From NCBI RefSeq assembly GCF_030440515.1, contig NZ_CP076543.1:5404501-5468500 (forward strand): DNA of 64,000 bases, written 5' to 3'. This document shows, in pieces, positions 1 to 8,531 of the stretch. Made by a program: the position numbers and the translations under genes. Source of the DNA: Streptomyces xanthophaeus (GTDB lineage Bacteria; Actinomycetota; Actinomycetes; Streptomycetales; Streptomycetaceae). Position 1 is the stretch's first letter, and each line of letters opens with the position of its first letter. Below the pieces are notes generated by a model that did not search any database, had not been told where the DNA came from, and worked only from the letters and a program-made list of their open reading frames with translations.

Positions 1-1482
1 TCGTACGAGGTCGACAACCTCGGCCGGGTCATGGGCCAGACCAAGTCCGACCCCGGCGTGGCCGGATCCACCCTCGTCACCAGCATCGACGCCCGGGTCC
101 AGGCCGTCGCCGAGTACGAGCTCCAGGACGCGATGAAGGTCGTCCGCAACGAGACCGACAACATCACCGGCCGCAAGTACGAGGCCGACTCGGGCGCCGT
201 CGTCGTCATGGAGGCCAAGACCGGCCGCATCGTCGCCATGGCCTCCCAGCCCGACTACGACCCCAACACCTGGGTCGGCGGCATCTCCGGCAAGGACTAC
301 GCCAGGCTCACCAGCAAGAACTCCAACTACCCGCTGCTCAACCGGGGCATCCAGGGCATGGCCCCCGCGGGCTCCATCTTCAAGGTGGTCTCCGCGAGCG
401 CCGCCGTGCGGGCCGGCTACAAGTTCGACGACAAGTACAACTGCAGCAGCTCCTACAGCCTCGGCGGCCGCAGCTTCGCGAACTTCGAGTCCAAGGGGCA
501 CGGCCCCATCACCCTCGGGGACGCCCTCAAGTTCTCCTGCAACACCGTCTTCTACGCCCTGGGCCACAAGGAGTGGCAGCGCGACGGCGGCCTCAGCCCC
601 AAGAAGGACGCCCACGACTGGTTCTACCGGACCGCCCGGGAATTCGGACTCGGCTCCGAGACCGGGATCGACCTGCCGAACGAGGTCACCGGACGCATCC
701 CCGACCGGAAGTGGAAGCAGAACTTCTGGAAGGCCAACAAGAACGCCTGGTGCAAGCAGGGCAAGCGGGGCGGCACCTACGTCGAGCAGATCGCCTACGA
801 GAGCTGCCTCGAAGGCAACCAGCTGAAGGCCTACGACAGCATCAACTTCGCCATCGGCCAGGGCGACGTCCTCGTCACCCCCATCCAGATGGCCACCGCC
901 TACTCCGCCATCAGCAACGGGGGCACCCTCTACAACCCCACGGTCGGCAAGGCCGTGATCAGCCCCGACGGCAAGCACATCGAGATGATCAAGCCCCAGT
1001 CGCACGGCCGGCTGCCGATCGACGCCAAGACCATCGGTGACCTCGACCAGGGCCTGCGCTCGGTCGTCGAGCCCGGCGGCACCGCCGCCTGGCGGTTCGG
1101 CGGCTGGCCGATGGACAAGATCCCGATGCACGCCAAGACCGGCACCGCCCAGGTCTACGGCAAGCAGACCACCTCCTGGCTGGCGACCTACACCAAGGAC
1201 TTCACGATCGTCATGACGATCTCCCAGGGCGGCACCGGCTCCGGAGCCTCGGGCCCCGCCGTACGCAACCTCTACAACGCCATCTACGGTCTGACCATGG
1301 ACGGCAAGCAGGACCCGAAGCGGGCCCTGCTGCTGGGCCCCGAGGCGAAGCTGCCCCGGATCGGGCCCGACGGCTCCATCACCTCCCCGGAGATCCGGCC
1401 GTACGTGCGGCCGTCCCCGGAGGATCTTGAGCCGGCCGTGCTCGCAGGGCCGCCAGCACCCCCCGCGGCACGCCAGGACTAA
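1..1482 (+). CDS. mrdA: Penicillin-binding protein 2 (transpeptidase), 5'-truncated by window edge
   Basis: Membrane-anchored D,D-transpeptidase that cross-links peptidoglycan together with the SEDS protein RodA. The frame is open from base 1, so the start lies outside the window and only about 493 C-terminal codons are present. The active-site tetrad SIFK has its serine codon at 373, the SxN motif (SCN) lies at 535–543, and the KTG motif at 1135–1143, all in the expected order and spacing for a class B PBP. The tail after about 1380 is proline-rich and probably disordered. The stop is 7 bases before rodA, so the two are co-transcribed. In Streptomyces this gene closes the mreB-mreC-mreD-pbp2-rodA cluster used mainly for spore-wall synthesis (family knowledge; the mre genes are not in the window). 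Confidence 0.95.
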   Translation, partial: SYEVDNLGRVMGQTKSDPGVAGSTLVTSIDARVQAVAEYELQDAMKVVRNETDNITGRKYEADSGAVVVMEAKTGRIVAMASQPDYDPNTWVGGISGKDYARLTSKNSNYPLLNRGIQGMAPAGSIFKVVSASAAVRAGYKFDDKYNCSSSYSLGGRSFANFESKGHGPITLGDALKFSCNTVFYALGHKEWQRDGGLSPKKDAHDWFYRTAREFGLGSETGIDLPNEVTGRIPDRKWKQNFWKANKNAWCKQGKRGGTYVEQIAYESCLEGNQLKAYDSINFAIGQGDVLVTPIQMATAYSAISNGGTLYNPTVGKAVISPDGKHIEMIKPQSHGRLPIDAKTIGDLDQGLRSVVEPGGTAAWRFGGWPMDKIPMHAKTGTAQVYGKQTTSWLATYTKDFTIVMTISQGGTGSGASGPAVRNLYNAIYGLTMDGKQDPKRALLLGPEAKLPRIGPDGSITSPEIRPYVRPSPEDLEPAVLAGPPAPPAARQD

Positions 1483-1489
1483 GGACGAC

Positions 1490-2689
1490 ATGCAGACCGC
1501 CAACAAGTTCTCCGTCTCCCGGTACGCGCCCGAGCGCGGGGCGATGGCCAAGCTCACCGCCCGCGACTCGGTGGTGCGCCGGCTCGACTGGCCGATACTC
1601 CTCTCCGCGCTCGCCCTCTCCTTCGTCGGCGCCCTGCTGGTGTGGTCGGCGACCCGCAACCGGACCACCCTGAACCAGGGGGACCCGTACTACTTCCTGG
1701 CCCGGCACGCCCTGAACACCGGCATCGGCCTCGTGCTGATGATCGGCACCGTCTGGCTCGGCCACCGCACCCTGCGCGGTGCCGTGCCGATCCTCTACGG
1801 GCTCTCCCTCGTGCTGATCCTCGCCGTGCTGACCCCGCTCGGCGCCACCATCAACGGCGCCCACGCGTGGATCGTCATCGGCGGCGGATTCTCCCTCCAG
1901 CCGTCCGAGTTCGTGAAGATCACGATCATCCTGGTGATGGCGATGCTGCTGGCCACCCGGGTGGACGCGGGCGATCTCGCCCACCCGGACCACCGCACGG
2001 TCGTCAAGGCGCTCTGCCTGGCGGCGGCTCCGATGGGCATCGTCATGCTGATGCCCGACCTCGGCTCCGTGATGGTCATGATCGTGATCGTGCTCGGCGT
2101 GCTGCTGGCCTCCGGCGCCTCCAACCGCTGGGTGGTGGGCCTGCTCGGCGCCGGCGCGAGCGGCGCCATCCTGATATGGCAGCTCGGCGTCCTCGACGAG
2201 TACCAGATCAACCGCTTCGCGGCCTTCGCCAACCCCGAGCTCGACCCGGCGGGTGTCGGCTACAACACCAACCAGGCGCGCATCGCGATCGGCTCCGGCG
2301 GCCTGACCGGCTCCGGACTGTTCAAGGGCTCGCAGACCACCGGCCAGTTCGTGCCCGAGCAGCAGACCGACTTCGTCTTCACGGTGGCGGGGGAGGAGCT
2401 GGGCTTCATCGGGGCCGGGCTGATCCTGGTGCTGCTCGGCATCATCCTGTGGCGGTCGTGCATGATCGCCCGGGAGACCACCGAGCTGTACGGGACGATC
2501 GTGTGCGCCGGGATCATCGCCTGGTTCGCCTTCCAGTCCTTCGAGAACATCGGGATGACCCTCGGGATCATGCCGGTGGCCGGGCTCCCACTGCCGTTCG
2601 TCTCGTACGGAGGATCGTCGATGTTCGCGGTGTGGGTGGCGATCGGACTACTGCAATCGATCAAGGTGCAACGGCCATTGTCGGCCTGA
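1490..2689 (+). CDS. rodA: RodA/FtsW/SEDS-family peptidoglycan glycosyltransferase
   Basis: Polytopic SEDS glycosyltransferase that polymerises lipid II and works as a pair with the upstream PBP2. The 399-residue product has about ten hydrophobic segments. Typical SEDS features are visible, including the QPSEF motif, the PEQQTDFVF segment, and the C-terminal GLPLPFVSYGGSS signature. I chose ATG 1490 because an AAGGA-type ribosome site lies about 7 bases upstream and the N-terminus then starts with a short basic tail before the first helix. An in-frame start at 1427 would overlap PBP2 by more than 50 bases. Length agrees with Streptomyces RodA proteins. Confidence 0.95.
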   Translation: MQTANKFSVSRYAPERGAMAKLTARDSVVRRLDWPILLSALALSFVGALLVWSATRNRTTLNQGDPYYFLARHALNTGIGLVLMIGTVWLGHRTLRGAVPILYGLSLVLILAVLTPLGATINGAHAWIVIGGGFSLQPSEFVKITIILVMAMLLATRVDAGDLAHPDHRTVVKALCLAAAPMGIVMLMPDLGSVMVMIVIVLGVLLASGASNRWVVGLLGAGASGAILIWQLGVLDEYQINRFAAFANPELDPAGVGYNTNQARIAIGSGGLTGSGLFKGSQTTGQFVPEQQTDFVFTVAGEELGFIGAGLILVLLGIILWRSCMIARETTELYGTIVCAGIIAWFAFQSFENIGMTLGIMPVAGLPLPFVSYGGSSMFAVWVAIGLLQSIKVQRPLSA

Positions 2690-2738
2690 TGTTCCGTTCA
2701 CCCTGCCGACGTGATCCGTTCAGGACTAAGTTCGGTCT

Positions 2739-4259
2739 ATGGCGGACACCAAGCGCGAAATCGAGCGGAAATTCGAGTTCTCCAAGGCCAAATCTGCCCG
2801 GCGCGGAGTGCCGGACCTGACGGGCACGGCCGCCATCGCGGCCGTCTCCGACCAGGGCACCGTGGACCTCGACGCCGTCTACTACGACACCCCCGACCAG
2901 CGGCTCGCCGCCGACGGTCTGACCCTCCGGCGCAGAACGGGCGGCGCGGACGAGGGCTGGCACCTCAAACTGCCCGTCTCCCCGGGAGTGCGCGACGAGA
3001 TCGGGGCCGCGCTCAGCGACACGGTCCCGCCCTCCCTCGCCGCCCTCGTCCGCTCCCGCGTCCGCGGCGCCGGGCTCCAGCCGCAGGTCAGGCTCCTCTC
3101 CTCGCGCCGCCTCAGCCATCTGCTCGACGCCGACGGCGCCCTGCTCGCGGAACTGAGCACCGACGCCGTCCTGGCCGAGCGCGGCGAGGCCACCGCCACC
3201 TGGACCGAGGTCGAGGTGGAACTCGCCGACGGCGTCGACCCCGAACTGCTCGACGCCGTCGAGAAGACCTTCCGCAAGGCCGGACTCCGGGTCTCCGACG
3301 CCCCCTCGAAGCTCGCCCGGGCCCTCGCCGAGACCGCGGCCGAGCCCCCGGCCCGGCCCGAGAGCGGCGGCCCCGAGGGCACGACGGGCGCGCACGTGCT
3401 TGCGTACCTGCGCGAACAGCGCGACGCGCTCGTCGCCCAGGACCCCGCCGTACGGCGCGGGCTGCCGGACTCCGTCCACCAGATGCGGGTCGCGAGCCGC
3501 CGGATCCGCAGCGCCTTCAAGTCGTACCGCAAGGTGATCGACCGGGCGGCCACCGACCCGATCGGCGAGGAGCTGCGCTGGCTCGCCGCCGAACTCGGCG
3601 TCGACCGCGACCAGGAGGTCCTGCTGGAGCGGATCCAGACCCACCTCGGCGAGCTGCCCCGCACCCTCATGACCGGCCCGGTCCGCAGCAGGCTGCGCGT
3701 GTGGAACACCGCCCGCCGCTCCGGATCACGGCGCCGCGCCCTCGCCGTCCTCGACAGCGCGCGCTACGTGGCCCTGCTCGACTCCCTCGACGCCCTGCTG
3801 GACTCGCCGCCCCTGCTGAAGCACGCGGCCCGGCCCCCGGAAGCGGTCCTCCCGAAGGCGGTCCTCCACGACTACACCCGCCTCGCCGGCCGGGTCCACA
3901 CCGCACTCACCCTCGACGCGGGCCACGAGCGGGACCTGGCCCTGCACGACGCCCGCAAGGCGGCCAAACGCTTCCGCTACGCGGCCGAATCGGCCGAGCC
4001 GGTCCTCGGCAAGCCGGCGAAGAACCTGGCCAAGGCCGGGAAATCGGTGCAGAACCTGCTCGGCGACCACCAGGACAGCGTGGTGGCCCGCGAGGCCCTG
4101 CGCGGCCTCGCGGCCCAGGCGACGGGCGCCGGGGAGTCCGCCTTCACCTGGGGCGTGCTCTACGCCCGCGAGGAGGCCCTGGCCGAGCGGCGCGAACGCG
4201 AACTTCCGGACGTCTGGTCGGAGGCCTCCGACCCCGCGCTGCGGGCCCCACTGGAATGA
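2739..4259 (+). CDS. CYTH and CHAD domain-containing protein
   Basis: Two-domain protein of 506 residues. The N-terminal CYTH (triphosphate tunnel) domain, roughly residues 5–200, begins with the diagnostic EIERKFEF motif, and alternating charged strands follow. The C-terminal CHAD domain, roughly 220–500, is helical with many conserved His/Arg/Lys such as VHQMRVASRRIRS and HDARKAAKRFRYA. CYTH enzymes hydrolyse or use triphosphates and CHAD domains bind polyphosphate, so a role in polyphosphate or inorganic triphosphate handling is likely but the exact reaction is inferred. A -10-like TAAGTT at 2727–2732 lies only 6 bases before the ATG, suggesting a leaderless transcript separate from rodA. 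Confidence 0.9.
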   Translation: MADTKREIERKFEFSKAKSARRGVPDLTGTAAIAAVSDQGTVDLDAVYYDTPDQRLAADGLTLRRRTGGADEGWHLKLPVSPGVRDEIGAALSDTVPPSLAALVRSRVRGAGLQPQVRLLSSRRLSHLLDADGALLAELSTDAVLAERGEATATWTEVEVELADGVDPELLDAVEKTFRKAGLRVSDAPSKLARALAETAAEPPARPESGGPEGTTGAHVLAYLREQRDALVAQDPAVRRGLPDSVHQMRVASRRIRSAFKSYRKVIDRAATDPIGEELRWLAAELGVDRDQEVLLERIQTHLGELPRTLMTGPVRSRLRVWNTARRSGSRRRALAVLDSARYVALLDSLDALLDSPPLLKHAARPPEAVLPKAVLHDYTRLAGRVHTALTLDAGHERDLALHDARKAAKRFRYAAESAEPVLGKPAKNLAKAGKSVQNLLGDHQDSVVAREALRGLAAQATGAGESAFTWGVLYAREEALAERRERELPDVWSEASDPALRAPLE

Positions 4260-4331
4260 TCATGTGGGTGGGGGCGGCCGAGCCTCGGGGTACGCTAGAT
4301 AGCTGCCCCCTGCCCGCTTCACGAAAGTCGC

Positions 4332-6257
4332 GTGATGACCGAGTCGGTCTTCCCTCAGCTTGAGGCCCTGCTTCCGCACGTGCAGAAGCCCATCCAGTAC
4401 GTCGGCGGTGAACTCAACTCCACGGTCAAGGAGTGGGAGAGCTGCGACGTCCGCTGGGCCCTCATGTACCCGGACGCGTACGAAGTCGGGCTGCCCAACC
4501 AGGGCGTCATGATCCTGTACGAGGTGCTCAACGAGCGCGAGGGCGTCCTCGCCGAGCGCACCTACAGCGTGTGGCCCGACCTCGAAGAACTGATGCGCGA
4601 GCACAAGGTGCCGCAGTTCACCGTGGACAGCCACCGCCCGGTCTCCGCCTTCGACGTGTTCGGCCTGTCCTTCTCCACGGAGCTGGGCTACACCAACATG
4701 CTCACGGCGCTGGACCTCGCGGGCATCCCGCTGGAGGCCCGCAACCGCACCGTCGACCACCCGATCGTCCTCGCGGGCGGCCACGCGGCCTTCAACCCCG
4801 AGCCGATCGCGGAGTTCATCGACTGCGCGGTCATCGGCGACGGCGAGCAGGCCGTCCTCGACATGACCGAGATCATCCGCACCTGGAAGGCCGAAGGGCG
4901 GCCGGGCGGGCGCGAAGAGGTCCTCCTGCGTCTCGCCAAGACCGGCAACGTCTACGTGCCGGGCTTCTACGACGTCGAGTACCTGCCGGACGGCCGCATC
5001 GGCCGTGTCGTGCCCAACCGCTCCGGCGTGCCGTGGCGCGTGTCCAAGCACACGGTCATGGACCTCGACGAGTGGCCCTACCCCAAGCAGCCCCTGGTCC
5101 CGCTCGCCGAGACCGTCCACGAGCGCATGTCCGTGGAGATCTTCCGCGGCTGCACCCGCGGCTGCCGTTTCTGCCAGGCCGGCATGATCACGCGCCCCGT
5201 GCGGGAGCGAAGCATCACCGGCATCGGCGAAATGGTGGAGAAGGGCCTGAAGGCCACCGGCTTCGAGGAGGTCGGCCTGCTCTCCCTGTCCTCCGCGGAC
5301 CACACGGAGATCGCCGACATCGCCAAGGGCCTCGCCGACCGCTACACGGACGACAAGGTGGGCCTGTCCCTGCCGTCGACCCGCGTGGACGCCTTCAACG
5401 TGGACCTCGCCAACGAGCTGACCCGCAACGGTCGCCGCTCCGGCCTGACCTTCGCCCCCGAGGGCGGCTCCGAGCGCATGCGCAAGGTCATCAACAAGAT
5501 GGTCTCGGAAGAGGACCTGATCCGGACCGTCTCCACCGCGTACGGCAACGGCTGGCGCCAGGTGAAGCTGTACTTCATGTGCGGCCTGCCCACCGAGACC
5601 GACGAGGACGTGCTCCAGATCGGCGACATGGCGGTCAACGTCATCGCCAAGGGGCGCGAGGTCTCCGGCCAGAACGACATCCGCTGCACGGTGTCCATCG
5701 GCGGATTCGTGCCCAAGCCGCACACCCCGTTCCAGTGGGCGCCGCAGCTTTCGGCCGAGGAGACGGACGCCCGCCTGGGCAAGCTCCGCGACAAGATCCG
5801 CGGCGACAAGAAGTACGGCCGCTCCATCGGCTTCCGCTACCACGACGGCAAGCCGGGCATCGTCGAGGGCCTCCTCTCGCGCGGTGACCGCCGCATCGGC
5901 GACGTCATCCGCGCCGTGTACGAGTCGGGCGGCCGCTTCGACGGCTGGCGCGAGCACTTCAGCTACGACCGCTGGATGGAGGCGGCCGAGAAGACCCTGC
6001 CCGCCTACGGCGTGGACGTGGCCTGGTACACGACCCGCGAGCGCACCTACGAGGAGGTCCTGCCCTGGGACCACCTGGACTCCGGTCTCGACAAGGACTG
6101 GCTCTGGGAGGACTGGCAGGACGCCCTCGACGAGACCGAGGTCGACGACTGCCGCTGGACCCCGTGCTTCGACTGTGGCGTGTGTCCTCAGATGCAGACC
6201 GAGATCCAGATCGGCCCCACCGGCAAGAAGCTGCTGCCGCTGTCCGTCGTGAAGTAA
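4332..6257 (+). CDS. TIGR03960-family B12-binding-like radical SAM protein
   Basis: Radical S-adenosylmethionine protein of 641 residues. The N-terminal ~200 residues resemble the cobalamin-binding-like half seen in this family. The 4Fe-4S motif CxxxCxxC is at C274, C278 and C281 (CTRGCRFC). A C-terminal cysteine cluster (CFDCGVCPQ) near residue 615 may hold a second metal site. In actinobacteria this protein is linked to a TIGR03936 partner, present here at 7475–8296; together they look like a split version of a single radical-SAM system of unknown substrate. Start is GTG 4332 or the adjacent ATG 4335. A terminator hairpin follows the stop. Confidence 0.9.
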   Translation: MMTESVFPQLEALLPHVQKPIQYVGGELNSTVKEWESCDVRWALMYPDAYEVGLPNQGVMILYEVLNEREGVLAERTYSVWPDLEELMREHKVPQFTVDSHRPVSAFDVFGLSFSTELGYTNMLTALDLAGIPLEARNRTVDHPIVLAGGHAAFNPEPIAEFIDCAVIGDGEQAVLDMTEIIRTWKAEGRPGGREEVLLRLAKTGNVYVPGFYDVEYLPDGRIGRVVPNRSGVPWRVSKHTVMDLDEWPYPKQPLVPLAETVHERMSVEIFRGCTRGCRFCQAGMITRPVRERSITGIGEMVEKGLKATGFEEVGLLSLSSADHTEIADIAKGLADRYTDDKVGLSLPSTRVDAFNVDLANELTRNGRRSGLTFAPEGGSERMRKVINKMVSEEDLIRTVSTAYGNGWRQVKLYFMCGLPTETDEDVLQIGDMAVNVIAKGREVSGQNDIRCTVSIGGFVPKPHTPFQWAPQLSAEETDARLGKLRDKIRGDKKYGRSIGFRYHDGKPGIVEGLLSRGDRRIGDVIRAVYESGGRFDGWREHFSYDRWMEAAEKTLPAYGVDVAWYTTRERTYEEVLPWDHLDSGLDKDWLWEDWQDALDETEVDDCRWTPCFDCGVCPQMQTEIQIGPTGKKLLPLSVVK

Positions 6258-6270
6258 CCCTTGGGTCACG

Positions 6271-6303
6271 AGAGGCCCCCGCCCGCAACGGGTGGGGGCC
6301 TCT
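6271..6303 (+). terminator. Stem-loop terminator after the radical SAM gene
   Basis: A 14-base stem (AGAGGCCCCCGCCC against its near-perfect complement, one G:U pair) closes on a five-base loop. It sits 13 bases past the stop codon. There is no U-run, as is usual for high-GC terminators. Confidence 0.7.
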
Positions 6304-6320
6304 GACGTGTCCTTTGCTGC

Positions 6321-7406
6321 ATGGAAACGGACAAGCGGCCTCCGGCCGACGGCGGCGACGGGTGCCTGGTGGCCGTCATCAGGATTCCCGTGAAGATCGT
6401 CGCGGTACTCGTCGTACTGCCCGTACGAGTGGTTTGGGAACTGCTGGTCGCCGGGGGCCGGGCCGTGCACCGGCACGTCCTCGGGCCGCTGTACGTCCAT
6501 GTCGTCGAGCCGTTGCTCCGGGCACTGGGATGGCTGCTGGTCACCCTGTTCAAGCTGGTCTTCGTCTGGCCCTGGGCCGGGCTCTGGCGGTACGTGCTCA
6601 CCCCGGTCGGGCGGGGCCTGGCGTGGCTGGGCCGCGGTGCGTACGAGCACCTGCTCGCGCCGGCCGGGCGGCTCCTGCTCGCCTACGTGCTGCGTCCGCT
6701 CGGCGAGGCGCTGGCCTGGCTGGGCCGGGGAGGCATGCGCTACCTGCTCGCGCCCCTCGCCAAAGGCGTCGGCCGGATCGTGTGGGCCCTCGGGATGACG
6801 CTGTTCGTGTGGCCGTGGGTCGGGCTGTGGCGGTACGTGCTCACGCCCGTCGGCCGCGCGATCGCCTGGCTGGCCGCGGTGGTCCACCGGTACGTCCTCA
6901 CCCCGGTCGGCCACGGGCTCGTACGGCTCGCCGTCGCTGTGTTCCGGTACTTGCTGCGGCCCGTCGGGCTGGGCCTCGTATGGCTGGTGGTCGCGGTCTA
7001 CCGGTATCTGGTGCGGCCCGTCGGGCTCGGCCTCGGGTGGCTGGCCGCCGGCCTGTACCGGTATCTGCTCGCTCCGGCCGGACGGGTCCTCGTATGGGCC
7101 TGGCACGTGGCCGGGCTGATCACCGCCGCGCTGTGGCGCGGACTCAAACGGATCGGCTGGGTGCTGATCGGGTGGCCCGCGTCCCGGGTGTACCGGCACG
7201 TCCTCACGCCCGTCGGGCACGCCGTCCGCGAGGTCTGGCGGACCGGTCGCGCCGCGGTCCGCGAGGCGCGGGCCACCGTACGCCGTGCGCTGTTCGGTAC
7301 TCCTCCCGTGGAACCGGCGAGGTCACGGGCGCGTACTCTGGGTAGTACGACAGCCGCCGACGCGGCACCCGCTGACGAGATCTCCCTGCCCCGACGGCAG
7401 GGGTGA
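6321..7406 (+). CDS. Uncharacterised membrane protein of 19-residue tandem repeats
   Basis: No recognised function. The 361-residue product is almost entirely a hydrophobic array in which a unit of about 19 residues recurs, for example RYVLTPVGRAIAWLAAVVH followed by RYVLTPVGHGLVRLAVAVF and RYLLRPVGLGLVWLVVAVY. At least five units run head to tail between residues ~170 and 265, and related but less regular units precede them. Each unit is an Arg-Tyr/His, a TPVG/RPVG turn, then a hydrophobic helix. The last ~90 residues are basic and Ala-rich, then disordered. No good ribosome site precedes ATG 6321; GTG 6369 is an alternative. It sits between two radical-SAM partners. It could be multi-spanning or amphipathic and membrane-lying. 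Confidence 0.75.
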   Translation: METDKRPPADGGDGCLVAVIRIPVKIVAVLVVLPVRVVWELLVAGGRAVHRHVLGPLYVHVVEPLLRALGWLLVTLFKLVFVWPWAGLWRYVLTPVGRGLAWLGRGAYEHLLAPAGRLLLAYVLRPLGEALAWLGRGGMRYLLAPLAKGVGRIVWALGMTLFVWPWVGLWRYVLTPVGRAIAWLAAVVHRYVLTPVGHGLVRLAVAVFRYLLRPVGLGLVWLVVAVYRYLVRPVGLGLGWLAAGLYRYLLAPAGRVLVWAWHVAGLITAALWRGLKRIGWVLIGWPASRVYRHVLTPVGHAVREVWRTGRAAVREARATVRRALFGTPPVEPARSRARTLGSTTAADAAPADEISLPRRQG

Positions 7407-7474
7407 GCCGGAGCGGGTCGACAGACCTCAGGGCGACGCGCGAGCCGCGGAGCCCCGCACAAGGAGAAGAACCA

Positions 7475-8296
7475 CTGGGCAAGCGACAGCCCGAAGGCCC
7501 GCCTCCCGCACCGGTGGTGCAGCGCATCCGACTGCGCTACACCAAGCGCGGCCGCCTCCGGTTCACCAGTCACCGTGACTTCCAGCGCGCCTTCGAGCGG
7601 GCCCTGCGCCGTGCCGAGGTGCCGATGGCGTACTCGGCCGGCTTCACCCCGCACCCGCGCGTCTCGTACGCGAACGCCGCCCCGACCGGCACCGGGAGCG
7701 AGGCCGAGTACCTGGAGATCGCGCTCGCCGAGCCCCGCGACCCCGAGAAGCTCCGTGAGCTGCTCGACGAGTCGATGCCCACCGGGCTCGACATCATCGA
7801 CGCCGTCGAGGCCCGCACCTCGGGCCTCGCGGACCGGCTGACCGCCTCCGTGTGGGAGCTGCGCCTGGACGGCGTGGAGCTCGCCGAGGCCGAGCGGGCC
7901 GTGACGGCGTTCCTCGCCGCCGAGAACGTGGAGGTGCAGCGCCGGACCAAGAACGGAATGCGGACCTTCGACACGCGCGGGGCGGTCGTCAGTCTCGAAG
8001 CGCTTCCCGCCCCGGCTGATAGGCCGCTGGACAATGCCTGTGCGATACTGCGGCTGGTTGTTCGGCATCTGACACCTGCCGTGCGACCCGACGACGTCCT
8101 GTCCGGTCTCCGAGCTGTGGCCGACCTGGCGCCGCCGGTCCCCTCAGCGGTGACCAGGCTGGCGCAGGGGCTCTTCGACGAGGAGTCCGGCACGGTGACC
8201 GACCCGCTCGCGCCCGACCGCGAGGCTGACACGGCCGCCCCACCCACGGCCGCCGTAGCAGCCGACGCGAAGGCGCCGGAAGGTCCCGCCGCGTAA
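7475..8296 (+). CDS. TIGR03936-family radical SAM-associated protein (DUF2344), probable CTG start
   Basis: Soluble partner of the TIGR03960-type radical SAM protein encoded at 4332–6257. The conserved family core begins with IRLRYTKRGRLRFTSHRDF and continues with the PMAYSAGFTPHPR segment. The last ~50 residues are variable and acidic. An AAGGAG ribosome site at 7461–7466 is spaced 8 bases from a CTG at 7475 that would begin the protein LGKRQPEG; no ATG, GTG or TTG is so well placed. Alternatives are GTG 7403 upstream, which adds an unconserved-looking tail, and GTG 7514 or 7517, which lack a ribosome site. Gene identity is firm; the start is inferred. Role may be RNA modification, unproven. 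Confidence 0.85.
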   Translation: MGKRQPEGPPPAPVVQRIRLRYTKRGRLRFTSHRDFQRAFERALRRAEVPMAYSAGFTPHPRVSYANAAPTGTGSEAEYLEIALAEPRDPEKLRELLDESMPTGLDIIDAVEARTSGLADRLTASVWELRLDGVELAEAERAVTAFLAAENVEVQRRTKNGMRTFDTRGAVVSLEALPAPADRPLDNACAILRLVVRHLTPAVRPDDVLSGLRAVADLAPPVPSAVTRLAQGLFDEESGTVTDPLAPDREADTAAPPTAAVAADAKAPEGPAA

Positions 8297-8531
8297 GGAA
8301 CGCCGTCGTCGCGCAGCCCTGGTACTCGGGAGCCACCTGGGTCGGGCCGCGCACCGACCTGAAGACTTCCGCCAGGCCGTACGGACAACACGTACGGAAC
8401 CGGCGGCCATGGACTACAGCTCCCGTGTGGCGAACGCGCCCCGGAGGCCGGTTCCGCGCTCATTACGCGGAGCCGTGCCGGACCGGAAGTCAGCCGCGGC
8501 GCCCGGGAGCGTGACGGGAGAACCGCCCGCA

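Noticed and set aside
4260..7220. A 986-codon minus-strand frame opposite the radical SAM gene
   Set aside because: Third-position GC shadow; repeated PEDVPVHP-like text mirrors the plus-strand repeats, with no ribosome site or homology.
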